Of a DNA stretch of 6,904 nt, positions 1 through 6,559 are shown piece after piece (position 1 is the stretch's first letter; each line of letters starts with the position of its first letter). The notes below the pieces were generated by a model that was not told the DNA's origin, ran no database searches, and saw nothing but the letters and a program-made list of their open reading frames with translations. Origin of the DNA: Mogibacterium sp. (GTDB lineage Bacteria; Bacillota; Clostridia; Peptostreptococcales; Anaerovoracaceae); contig JAFREV010000184.1 in NCBI GenBank assembly GCA_017434685.1, positions 1-6,904 of the forward strand, given 5' to 3'. The position numbers were made by a program, and so were the translations under genes.

Positions 1-414
1 AACGGCGGAGGCCTGACGGATGAGAGCATTGAAATAGCCGATTATCTGCTGCCGGCCTGCAAGATAATGAGTGAAGTTTCAAAGAACGGGGAGGAGAATG
101 TAAGCAATTCCAAGTCAAGTTCCGCGGACCTTGATATGGTAATACTGACGGATTCGGATACCGCCAGCGCTTCGGAGATATTGACGGGTGCTCTGCAGGA
201 TAATAAAGCAGGCCTTATTATCGGAGAAAAGACATACGGAAAAGGCGTGACACAGCTCAGCCGTAAGTTCGACGACGGCTCTGCGGTCAAACTCACAATA
301 ACCGAATATTTCCGCCCGAACGGTGAAACTGTAAACGAGAAGGGCATCACACCGGACATAAAGGTTTCGTCTGATAAAGCCCTTGAAAGAGGACTTGAGG
401 AGCTTGCCAAGTGA
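1..414 (+). CDS. S41-family C-terminal processing peptidase (CtpA/Prc-like), 3' end only
   Basis: This is the last 137 codons of a serine protease that runs off the left edge. The frame is open from base 1 to the TGA at 412-414. The fragment opens with NGGGL, which matches the conserved N-P-G-G-L stretch of S41 catalytic domains. The catalytic serine should be Ser56 of the fragment, in TASASEIL (codon 166-168). The catalytic lysine should be Lys81, in GEKTYGKG. Their 25-residue spacing equals the Ser430/Lys455 spacing known for E. coli Prc/Tsp. The block after it (FRPNGETVNEKGITPDIKV) is the usual S41 C-terminal strand region. The N-terminal signal or anchor and the PDZ domain would lie outside the window, so they cannot be confirmed. 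Family members cleave exported proteins at their C-termini in the cell envelope. The stop overlaps the next start as GTGA, so it leads a co-transcribed block. The family call is very secure; the exact substrate is unknown. Confidence 0.95.
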   Translation, partial: NGGGLTDESIEIADYLLPACKIMSEVSKNGEENVSNSKSSSADLDMVILTDSDTASASEILTGALQDNKAGLIIGEKTYGKGVTQLSRKFDDGSAVKLTITEYFRPNGETVNEKGITPDIKVSSDKALERGLEELAK

Positions 415-1001
415 TTATCTACTACACTCACAAGTACAAAGAACTGAATTGCGAGAGTCATGAACTCCTCGAACTTGCGATAGGAGATTATATAGGAAAC
501 AGGGAGAAGGCCAAGGAACTCGTTGCCGAAATGAAGAGGGATAATTCTCACGAGTTCGAAGGCAAGCCTTATATCGAAGGTTTCGATAAGTTTTCGATTT
601 CTCACAGTGAAAAAAGCTGGGCCGTCCTGATAGATGAGAGGGAATGCGGCATGGACATACAGTATGAAAGGATATGCGACCACAGAGGCATTGCGAGGCG
701 TTTCTTCAACGTTGAGGATGCTGTGTTTATCGAAGGACTGGATGCTGAAGATTCACTTGCCGAGTTTTACGGAGTTTGGACTAAACGAGAGGCGTTTACC
801 AAAGCACTCGGTACATCGGTGTTTACTCAGGACTTTCCGCCGTTTGCACTGCATACGAGTACTGTGCACGGTGACGACAGATATTACATCAGCAATATAG
901 AAATACCGGACGGAGAGAAACTGTACGCGGCAATATGCTTGCTTGCAAACGAAGACATAGACGAAAAACTCATATACAAGGAGATGTATGTCAAAGAATA
1001 A
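411..1001 (+). CDS. Sfp-type 4'-phosphopantetheinyl transferase
   Basis: The product (196 aa) should transfer the 4'-phosphopantetheine arm of CoA to a conserved serine of carrier proteins (acyl, peptidyl or aryl). Visible family blocks are KPYIEGFDKFSISHSEKSWA (residues 52-71), with the conserved substrate-binding SxSHS-like stretch; GMDIQ (80-84), the metal-binding motif; and FYGVWTKREAFTKALG (119-134), the W-(S/T)-K-x-E-A-x-x-K signature with Trp123, Lys125, Glu127 and Lys131. Gln84 occupies the place where Sfp has its second acidic metal ligand. The human enzyme also lacks that acid, so activity is still likely. The start is GTG at 411, overlapping the protease stop by four bases, with GAGGAG at 397-402 eight bases upstream. 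At 196 aa it is shorter than Sfp (about 224). No carrier protein, NRPS or PKS gene is in view, so its target is unknown. Confidence 0.93.
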   Translation: MIIYYTHKYKELNCESHELLELAIGDYIGNREKAKELVAEMKRDNSHEFEGKPYIEGFDKFSISHSEKSWAVLIDERECGMDIQYERICDHRGIARRFFNVEDAVFIEGLDAEDSLAEFYGVWTKREAFTKALGTSVFTQDFPPFALHTSTVHGDDRYYISNIEIPDGEKLYAAICLLANEDIDEKLIYKEMYVKE

Positions 1002-1455
1002 AAAAACGGCTATGGAGGCAGCCTCCGCATATCTGGCAAACAGGATGAGGACTGTCCATGAGGTCAGAAAGCATCTGAATGAGAAAGGCTATGATGCGTC
1101 AGAAATCGATGAGACTGTGGATGAACTTATATCGCTTCACTATTTGGATGACAGCCTCTATGCCGAAAGATACTACGAATACAACAGAGAAAAGAAAAGG
1201 GGAGTCAAGAGAGCTGCGGCCGAACTGAAAGAACGCGGCGTCGATGAGGCGGTAATAAAAAACGCCGCTGAAGATTTCCTCTATAACAATAAAGTGAACG
1301 AATACGAAGATGCTCTTTCCGTCGCGCTCAAAGTTGCGGAGGGAAGAGAAGTCGATGACAAACTCATCGCCAAGATAGCCAGGAAACTCGAGTCGAAGGG
1401 CTACGGCGGAGGCGATATACTCAGAGTGCTTGAAACTATACGAAATGGAAAATAG
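988..1455 (+). CDS. recX: RecX-family regulator of RecA
   Basis: RecX proteins bind along the RecA filament and limit its growth, tuning recombination and the SOS response. The 155-residue product is nearly all helical and shows the tandem three-helix modules of the family. The first (about residues 8-51) has a basic TVHEVRKHLNEKGY segment and ends in DELISLHYLDD. The second (about 52-98) carries YAERYYEYNREKKRG followed by AAAELKERGVDEAVI. The third (about 104-153) carries KIARKLESKGYGGGDILRVLE. The length is in the usual range for short RecX forms. The ATG at 988 lies 14 bases inside the preceding gene. It has AAGGAG at 978-983, only four bases from the start, so independent initiation inside the upstream reading frame is plausible. 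No recA or LexA-type operator is in the window, so here recX is uncoupled from recA and follows the operon promoter. An alternative function is unlikely. Confidence 0.9.
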   Translation: MSKNKKTAMEAASAYLANRMRTVHEVRKHLNEKGYDASEIDETVDELISLHYLDDSLYAERYYEYNREKKRGVKRAAAELKERGVDEAVIKNAAEDFLYNNKVNEYEDALSVALKVAEGREVDDKLIAKIARKLESKGYGGGDILRVLETIRNGK

Positions 1456-2116
1456 ATACTCAAGAACGGAGAAGTTAATAGGAAGTGCCGGCGTGAATAG
1501 GCTGAAATCAGCTTCCGTTTTGGTGATGGGCTGCGGCGGAGTAGGCTCGTATGCGGCTGAGGCTGTGGCGAGAGCGGGAATCGGAAGCATTACACTTATG
1601 GACGGAGATGATGCTGCCGAAAGCAACCTCAACAGACAGCTTGTCGCACTCACTTCAACTATCGGCTGCAATAAAGCTGAGATAATGGCTGCGAGATGCC
1701 GAGACATCAACCCGGACGCAGATATCACCGCGATTCCGAAGTTTTATAAAACCGGTGAGGAACTGGATGTCAGGAGCTTTGACTGGATAATCGATGCGAT
1801 CGATGATGTCGATGCCAAAGTGTTGCTCATAAAAAACGCTCGTGATGCGGGTGTAGACATCATTTCATCCATGGGAGCGGCCGGTAAGTTTGAAACGCAG
1901 TTTATCACAGCGGACATATCAGAGACATCGGTTTGCCCTTTGGCCAAAGTGATGAGAAAGAGACTGAGAGATATAGGGATAGAGCATGTTCCGGTGGTTT
2001 ATTCCAAGGAAAAGCCTGTTCCGAGGGACGGTGTTCTTGGGACTATGAGTTATGTACCTGGATCATGCGGACTTGAGCTTGCGGGCTACGTAATAAAACA
2101 TATAGCAGGAGTTTAA
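1445..2116 (+). CDS. tcdA: tRNA threonylcarbamoyladenosine dehydratase (ThiF/E1-like, TcdA)
   Basis: TcdA uses ATP to cyclise t6A37 of ANN-decoding tRNAs to ct6A. The product (223 aa from this start) has the E1-like Rossmann nucleotide site GCGGVG (residues 29-34), the acidic MDGDD (52-56), the Arg-bearing NLNRQ (61-65), Lys77 in GCNKAE, and DWIIDAIDDVDAK (113-125). The block SSMGAAGKF followed later by CPLAKVMRKRLRDIGI (164-179) separates TcdA from ThiF, MoeB and HesA. There is no C-terminal rhodanese domain and no pair of zinc-binding CxxC motifs. I chose ATG 1445 because family proteins begin close to RYSRTELLIG. A TTG at 1430 would add MKLYE. Neither start has a clear Shine-Dalgarno, so translation probably depends on ribosomes finishing recX, which it overlaps by 11 bases. 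It is slightly shorter than E. coli TcdA (268 aa), as is usual for clostridial forms. Confidence 0.9.
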   Translation: MENRYSRTEKLIGSAGVNRLKSASVLVMGCGGVGSYAAEAVARAGIGSITLMDGDDAAESNLNRQLVALTSTIGCNKAEIMAARCRDINPDADITAIPKFYKTGEELDVRSFDWIIDAIDDVDAKVLLIKNARDAGVDIISSMGAAGKFETQFITADISETSVCPLAKVMRKRLRDIGIEHVPVVYSKEKPVPRDGVLGTMSYVPGSCGLELAGYVIKHIAGV

Positions 2117-2847
2117 TGAGAATCTACGCAATAGGAGATCTTCATCTCTCGTTTAATGAGAATATTGACAAACCGATGGATAAGTTCGGACCGGGCTGGG
2201 AGGGACACCCGGAAAGTGTCGAGACGGCTTGGCGCGAACTGGTTCAAGACGAAGATTTGGTGCTTATCCCGGGCGATATTTCCTGGGCTCTTAAAATCGA
2301 AGAGGCCATGGATGATTTTGAGTGGATACATAATCTTCCGGGATTTAAGATAATTTCAAAGGGTAATCACGATCTTTGGTGGAGCAGGATCAAGTATCTT
2401 AATTCACTCTACGATGACATCGTTTTTCTGCAGAACGACTGCTATACCGTCGACGATTGTGATATAGTAATTGCGGCTTCAAGGGGGTGGCCTTATCCGG
2501 GCTCTGATGAATATACGGAGCACGACGAAAAGATATATGCCAGAGAACTCCAGAGAATGCGTATGGGTCTTGATGCAGCAAAAAAAGCAAGACCGGATGC
2601 ACGCATAATAGCCTGTCTGCATTATCCGCCGAGCGCAGCGGACGGCAGGGAGACAGACTTTACAAAAATACTGGAGGAATACGGCGTGTGGAAATGTATT
2701 TACGGACACCTGCACGGAATGCCTGCGTTTGAGCGCGGTATTAAGGGGAACGTGCGCGGAGTGGGATACTCACTTGTTTCACTCGACTATATAGGAGCAA
2801 AACCGAAACTCATTTATGACAGCGAGTCAGAGGGAGAGACAAAATGA
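2116..2847 (+). CDS. Calcineurin-like metallophosphoesterase (COG1768-type predicted phosphohydrolase)
   Basis: This 243-residue soluble protein has the complete set of dinuclear-metal motifs of the calcineurin-like fold: GDLHL (Asp8, His10), GDISW (Asp54), GNHDLWW (Asn84, His85), CLHYPP (His169) and YGHLHG (His198, His200). The Trp-rich GNHDLWW together with RGWPYPG (124-129) is typical of the small Firmicutes group annotated as COG1768 phosphohydrolases. The substrate of that group is not established. It is not a Mre11/SbcD or CpdA look-alike in length or C-terminus, and no secretion signal is present, so it should act in the cytoplasm. The ATG shares one base with the tcdA stop (TAATG). 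AGGAG at 2107-2111 lies four bases upstream. The link to tRNA modification or to the lipid kinase downstream is only positional. Family call secure; reaction unknown. Confidence 0.9.
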   Translation: MRIYAIGDLHLSFNENIDKPMDKFGPGWEGHPESVETAWRELVQDEDLVLIPGDISWALKIEEAMDDFEWIHNLPGFKIISKGNHDLWWSRIKYLNSLYDDIVFLQNDCYTVDDCDIVIAASRGWPYPGSDEYTEHDEKIYARELQRMRMGLDAAKKARPDARIIACLHYPPSAADGRETDFTKILEEYGVWKCIYGHLHGMPAFERGIKGNVRGVGYSLVSLDYIGAKPKLIYDSESEGETK

Positions 2848-3800
2848 GATACGCATTTATCGTAAATCCTATCTCGGGTACAGGTAAAAAGAACAAGGAT
2901 GTCATCGCTGCTGCCGAGAATCTGATTCTCAATCATATGGATGAGGACATAATTATCTGTCCGACAAATGCGTATGAGAACGGAGCGAAGATTGCGGACA
3001 CTCTCGCATCGGAAGCGCTGAAAGCGGGAGAGGATGTGGTTGTATTTGCCTGCGGCGGAGACGGAACCGCACATGAGATAGCAAACGGATTATACGGATA
3101 CGACAATGCCATACTCGGTATGGTTCCTATTGGCACCGGTAACGACCTTTGCCGTGCCTTGGCAAAGGATAAGATGCATTTCACGGAATATCTCGACCTT
3201 GAAAAACAGCTCAAGGGCAGGGCAAAAGATATCGATGTAATTGAGATTAAATGGATGTTTGGCAGCACGGAAAAAAGCTGCATATGTGTCAACGGAATAA
3301 ATATAGGATTTGACGGCAACACTGCAGTTCGTGCGACCCACATACATGAGAAGACTATGTTTAAAGGTTCGCTGGCATATCTGACAGCAGTTTTTGTCAC
3401 TCTTCTTGAGAAGGACGGACAGAAACTGAAGATAACAGCGGACGGAGAGCCTTTCTACGACGGTGAACTCCTGCTTGCCACGATGAGCAACGGCAACTAC
3501 TGCGGAGGCGGCATTGAAAGTTGCCCTAACGCAGTTTTGGATGACGGTTTTATTGAACTGCTGGCTATTAGAGACATATCCAGGATATCTTTTGTCAGCA
3601 AATTCCCGAAGTTCAAAGCCGGGAAACTCTTTGAAATCAAAGATGTGGATGATATAGCAGTATATAAGCAGGCCAAAAAGATAACGGTGGACCCGCTGAG
3701 AGGCGAAACTATGGAATTCGTAATCGACGGCGAGGTATATAACACACCTAAAATAGAAGTTGAGATTAAACCGAAAGCGCTGAGGGTGTGGGAGATATAA
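2844..3800 (+). CDS. Diacylglycerol kinase-family lipid kinase (DgkB/YegS/LCB5-like)
   Basis: The 318-residue product should phosphorylate a lipid hydroxyl, most likely diacylglycerol to phosphatidate, at the inner face of the membrane. In DgkB-containing Firmicutes this recycles diacylglycerol released by lipoteichoic-acid synthesis. Motifs in order are NPISGTGK (8-15) in the N-terminal nucleotide-binding domain, the hallmark GGDGT (71-75), GTGND (97-101), NGINIGFD (150-157) opening the beta-sandwich domain, GGGIESCPNAVLDDGFIELL (221-240), and the late VIDGE (293-297), which supplies the conserved acidic residue. The length matches the roughly 300-residue family norm. No membrane segment is present, as expected for a peripheral enzyme. 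ATG 2844 overlaps the upstream stop as ATGA, with GGGAG at 2832-2836 seven bases upstream. A sphingosine-kinase-like or undecaprenol-type specificity cannot be excluded from sequence alone. Confidence 0.93.
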   Translation: MRYAFIVNPISGTGKKNKDVIAAAENLILNHMDEDIIICPTNAYENGAKIADTLASEALKAGEDVVVFACGGDGTAHEIANGLYGYDNAILGMVPIGTGNDLCRALAKDKMHFTEYLDLEKQLKGRAKDIDVIEIKWMFGSTEKSCICVNGINIGFDGNTAVRATHIHEKTMFKGSLAYLTAVFVTLLEKDGQKLKITADGEPFYDGELLLATMSNGNYCGGGIESCPNAVLDDGFIELLAIRDISRISFVSKFPKFKAGKLFEIKDVDDIAVYKQAKKITVDPLRGETMEFVIDGEVYNTPKIEVEIKPKALRVWEI

Positions 3801-5117
3801 ATGAGAACTGATGCTGCAATCAGAAGAGAAATAATTGAAAAGAGAAGGCGCAAGGCCAAAATCAGAAGGGCGCTCTTTGCAGCGCTACTTCTTATTGTGC
3901 TGCTGTTAATACTGCCAAGCAAGGCTTCTACTTCTTTTGACCGTAGCCTTATAAAGCCGTACGGCAATCCGGATGCAGAGGCACCTAAATTACAGGCCGA
4001 GGCGGCTGCAATATACTCCCTTGATCTCGACAAACACGTTTATGAGAAAAACGGAGATAAAAAAATAGATCCGTACAGCATAACAAAGATACTTACATGC
4101 TATCTCGCACTTGAGAATCTGGATCCGAAAGAGATAGTCACTATTCAAAAGTCAAATGAAGACCTTAATTATGTTGAAGGCTCTCACATACTGTTATTAA
4201 AAGGTGAGAAAATCAGCGTGAATGATTTGATCTACGGAACTATGCTCGCGTCTGCAAACGAGGCGGCCTACGCACTAGCCGTAACGGTGAGTGGCTCGGA
4301 AAAGAACTTCGCGGAAGTTATGAACAAACAGGCTGAGGAGTGGGGCTGCAAGGATACTCATTTTGTGAATCCGAACGGCTGGAAGAACAAAAATCACTAT
4401 ACGACAGCCCACGATATGGCCATAATAACCAGTCATTGCTTTGAGAACGAAAAACTCAGAGAGATATCGATGACCAAGAAATACACCATACCCGAAACCA
4501 ATATGTCCGAACAGAGGGAACTTGAGAATGCTTTCCTCAGAGGCACCGGAAGAATTAAAAACATAAATGCGGGCAAAACAGGAAGCTGGGAAGAGGATGA
4601 CTGCTCTATAGTCCTCGAGTACACGGAAGACCATCTGAATGCTGCGATGGTGCTTCTGAGAGATACCATGAAGAAAAGACCGGCGGATATTAAGAAACTG
4701 ATGAAGTTCAGTCATGAGGTCACACCGGGATTTACCGTCGCATCAGAGGGAGACATAGCTTGCGAGGCCAGAGTAAAGGGTGGGGCAGAGACCGTAGTGC
4801 CTCTGTCTATGGACAAGACCATACATATCTATCCGGAGGATAATAAAGAAAGAAAAATAAAAGTCGATGTCGAGGCTGACAAACTGGAAGCACCTCTTGC
4901 CAAGGGCAGTAAAGCCGGCACATACAAGGTGATGCTCGACGGTGAGGAGGTTGAAAGCGGAGAATTGCTGGCCGCGAAAGATGTGGAGAAAGGCTGGATA
5001 TTCTCCAAACTCTACATATCCAACAACTCGGCCATTGCAGGTGCCGTGATAATGCTTCTTGCATTACTCCTTATGACATTGCTGAGCAAAACACAAAAAA
5101 ACAACTCTGCGAGATAA
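3801..5117 (+). CDS. D-alanyl-D-alanine carboxypeptidase, S11 family, with two membrane anchors
   Basis: This low-molecular-weight penicillin-binding protein (438 aa) should remove the terminal D-Ala from peptidoglycan stem peptides outside the membrane. All three active-site motifs are intact: S93-I-T-K96 (nucleophile and base), S151-A-N153, and K259-T-G261. The N-terminus is basic (RRKAKIRR) followed by a hydrophobic span at about 24-39, so it acts as a signal anchor or uncleaved signal. Residues about 312-395 resemble the beta-rich C-terminal domain of PBP5-like enzymes. Unlike E. coli PBP5, which ends in an amphipathic helix, this one ends in a strongly hydrophobic span at about 411-428 with a short basic tail. 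ATG 3801 directly follows the lipid kinase TAA, with GGGAG at 3790-3794. It is the last gene of the operon. Which paralogue it corresponds to (vegetative DacA-like or sporulation DacF/DacB-like) cannot be decided here. Confidence 0.93.
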   Translation: MRTDAAIRREIIEKRRRKAKIRRALFAALLLIVLLLILPSKASTSFDRSLIKPYGNPDAEAPKLQAEAAAIYSLDLDKHVYEKNGDKKIDPYSITKILTCYLALENLDPKEIVTIQKSNEDLNYVEGSHILLLKGEKISVNDLIYGTMLASANEAAYALAVTVSGSEKNFAEVMNKQAEEWGCKDTHFVNPNGWKNKNHYTTAHDMAIITSHCFENEKLREISMTKKYTIPETNMSEQRELENAFLRGTGRIKNINAGKTGSWEEDDCSIVLEYTEDHLNAAMVLLRDTMKKRPADIKKLMKFSHEVTPGFTVASEGDIACEARVKGGAETVVPLSMDKTIHIYPEDNKERKIKVDVEADKLEAPLAKGSKAGTYKVMLDGEEVESGELLAAKDVEKGWIFSKLYISNNSAIAGAVIMLLALLLMTLLSKTQKNNSAR

Positions 5118-5135
5118 CTCGCAGAGTTTTGTTTT
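5103..5135. terminator. Bidirectional intrinsic terminator between convergent genes
   Basis: A perfect 11-bp stem (5103-5113 AACTCTGCGAG with 5118-5128) closes an ATAA loop. On the + strand it is followed by TTGTTTT (5129-5135), ending the seven-gene operon. On the - strand the same hairpin is followed by GTTTTTTTGTGTTTT (complement of 5102 back to 5088), ending the flavoprotein transcript, whose stop is at 5138-5140. The TAA stop of the carboxypeptidase (5115-5117) lies inside the loop. Confidence 0.93.
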
Positions 5136-5137
5136 AA

Positions 5138-6412
5138 TCAGAATTTGTTCATTAGTTCGTTCATCTCGGATAAATCACCGTCCAGCTTAGCGCCGGCGAG
5201 CTTATCTCCGTCGTAGTAGCTGGCTGAGTAGTTGCCGGCTGCTTCATCGAGCTTGCTTTCACATCTGTATTCCTTATCTTTACCGTTGGTCCCTTGGGCA
5301 AATACAGCAGTTCCGAATGCGTGCATAATGAGTGCAGATCCTATGGCATCATAGCTCACATCATCTCCTGCAGCATTGGCACCTGCAACCTTACCGGTGG
5401 CTTCAGCCTGCGCCCAGAACACCTGAGGCTGACCGTTTACTACTGCGCAGTCACCGACAGCGAACACATCCGGAGCGTTTGTCCTCATATGATCGTCTGC
5501 GACCACCCATTTATCCACTGTTATACCACTGTCTTCTGCTAGCTGTGTGTAAGGTCTCATACCTGTAGACATGAGCACGAGTTCTGCGGGATATTCCGTG
5601 CCGTCTTCCAAAACTACGGCGTCGCCTGTAATCTTGCTTATCTTGGCTCCGGTAACTATCTTGACGCCGGCCTTTTCCGCAATGGAAGTCAGCAGGGCGG
5701 AGGCCGCGTCATCGAGCTGACGCGGCAACAGGCCGGGCGCCGTCTCGAGCACTGTCACATCGTAGCCGGCCTGCTTCATGGTCCAGGCACCTTCAAGGCC
5801 CATGACTCCGCCGCCTATGCATACGACATTCTTAACTGCTCTGTCTTCGACTACCTTCCTGATTGCCACCGTATCCGAAATACTTCTCACCGTCAGCACG
5901 TGCTCGAGCTCTGAACCCGGAATAGGGGCCACGAAGCAGTACGCACCGAGGGCATATATCAACTTGTCATAAGTCACGGTTCCCCGGCTTCCGTCAGCCA
6001 GCACAACGGCAACTTCTTTATTTTTCACATCAATACCGACAGCCTCGGTGTCTCCCATAAAGAAGACTCTGCTTTTCTCGTACCATGATGCCGGCTCTAT
6101 AGCCAGTTTATTATCCGAGTGATCTTCCAGCAATGCCTTAGTTAACATTGGTCTGTTGTATGGCAGGGCATCTTCCTTGCTCACTATCATAATCACTGCG
6201 GATTTATTTCTCTCGCGTATTGCTTCAGCCGCAGCCTTTGCAGCAGGACCGCCGCCGAGTATCACGAACTTCTCATCTGTATCCCTTGAAAATGAAGAAC
6301 CTTCCTCCTCAACAGGAACGAAGTTTTCAGGTCCGACACCGCAAACAGGGCAGACCTCAGCACCTTCTTCAAACACCGCACCGCATATAATACATTTCAC
6401 CATCTTAGCCAT
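5138..6412 (-). CDS. Rubredoxin-like domain fused to FAD/NAD(P)H-dependent oxidoreductase (NADH:rubredoxin reductase-like)
   Basis: The 424-residue product has two parts. Residues 4-34 form a short rubredoxin-like metal knuckle, CIICG (Cys7, Cys10) and CPVCG (Cys21, Cys24), followed by ENFVPVE, like the rubredoxin tail of rubrerythrins. After a linker, about 48-424 is a pyridine-nucleotide-disulfide-type flavoprotein. It has an FAD dinucleotide site FVILGGGPAAKAA (49-61, with the last Gly of GxGxxG replaced by Ala58), PYNRPMLTKAL (84-94), an NAD(P) site VVCIGGGVMGLEGAW (197-210), the second FAD motif APDVFAVGDCA (313-323), and an NROR-like C-terminal domain. It lacks the redox-active CxxxxC pair of disulfide reductases. 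It probably passes electrons from NAD(P)H through FAD to the attached iron centre and then to an oxygen- or peroxide-scavenging partner. ATG 6410-6412 is seven bases from AAGGAGG (6420-6426). The gene is monocistronic and convergent with the operon. Confidence 0.92.
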   Translation of the reverse strand: MAKMVKCIICGAVFEEGAEVCPVCGVGPENFVPVEEEGSSFSRDTDEKFVILGGGPAAKAAAEAIRERNKSAVIMIVSKEDALPYNRPMLTKALLEDHSDNKLAIEPASWYEKSRVFFMGDTEAVGIDVKNKEVAVVLADGSRGTVTYDKLIYALGAYCFVAPIPGSELEHVLTVRSISDTVAIRKVVEDRAVKNVVCIGGGVMGLEGAWTMKQAGYDVTVLETAPGLLPRQLDDAASALLTSIAEKAGVKIVTGAKISKITGDAVVLEDGTEYPAELVLMSTGMRPYTQLAEDSGITVDKWVVADDHMRTNAPDVFAVGDCAVVNGQPQVFWAQAEATGKVAGANAAGDDVSYDAIGSALIMHAFGTAVFAQGTNGKDKEYRCESKLDEAAGNYSASYYDGDKLAGAKLDGDLSEMNELMNKF

Positions 6413-6446
6413 TTCAATACCTCCTTCCGGGGTTTAACTTGACCAG

Positions 6447-6475
6447 AGTATAGCACATCAAAAGTGCACAAAAAA
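6447..6475 (-). promoter_or_regulatory. Extended -10 promoter for the rubredoxin-flavoprotein gene
   Basis: Read on the - strand, TGTGCTATACT (complement of 6447-6457) gives a TATACT -10 box preceded by TGC, an extended -10. Seventeen bases upstream is only a T-run (complement of 6470-6475), a poor -35, which fits an extended -10 promoter. Transcription would start near 6440, leaving about 28 bases of leader with the Shine-Dalgarno at 6420-6426. Confidence 0.65.
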
Positions 6476-6501
6476 AGTGATTGAGTCACATTCCATAATC
6501 C

Positions 6502-6531
6502 TTGTAATTCCAATCCCTACTGTGCTACAAT
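6502..6531 (+). promoter_or_regulatory. Promoter for tRNA-Ser(CGA)
   Basis: TTGTAA at 6502-6507 serves as a -35 box, 18 bases before TACAAT at 6526-6531. The -10 is preceded by TGC (6523-6525), making an extended -10. The expected start near 6538 lies about 22 bases before the mature 5' end of the tRNA at 6560. Confidence 0.7.
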
Positions 6532-6559
6532 AATTTCCGCGCGTAAGCACGAAATATGT

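Noticed and set aside
42..683. 213-codon open frame on the - strand
   Set aside because: It lies opposite the S41 protease and phosphopantetheinyl transferase, which both have full family motifs. Its translation has no recognisable domain.
1430..1444. TTG start giving a five-residue longer TcdA (MKLYE)
   Set aside because: The extension is not part of the conserved RYSRTE start of the family and TTG is weaker. ATG 1445 fits better, though neither has a good ribosome binding site.
1099..1728. 209-codon open frame on the - strand
   Set aside because: It is a shadow of recX and tcdA, Ser/Ala/Phe-rich as expected from complementing coding sequence, with no motif.
3497..4033. 178-codon open frame on the - strand
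   Set aside because: It spans the lipid kinase/carboxypeptidase junction on the opposite strand. No ribosome binding logic or domain is seen, and both sense genes are certain.
6156..6437. 93-codon open frame on the + strand at the flavoprotein 5' end
   Set aside because: It is the complement of the rubredoxin/FAD-binding region, whose cysteine and dinucleotide motifs establish the - strand frame.
6493..6507. PerR-box-like palindrome (TTACAAGGATTATGG on the - strand)
   Set aside because: It matches about 10 of 14 consensus positions, but the second arm decays, and it lies upstream of the flavoprotein -35 rather than over the promoter. PerR control of such genes is known in clostridia, so a motif scan with a clade-specific matrix would settle it.
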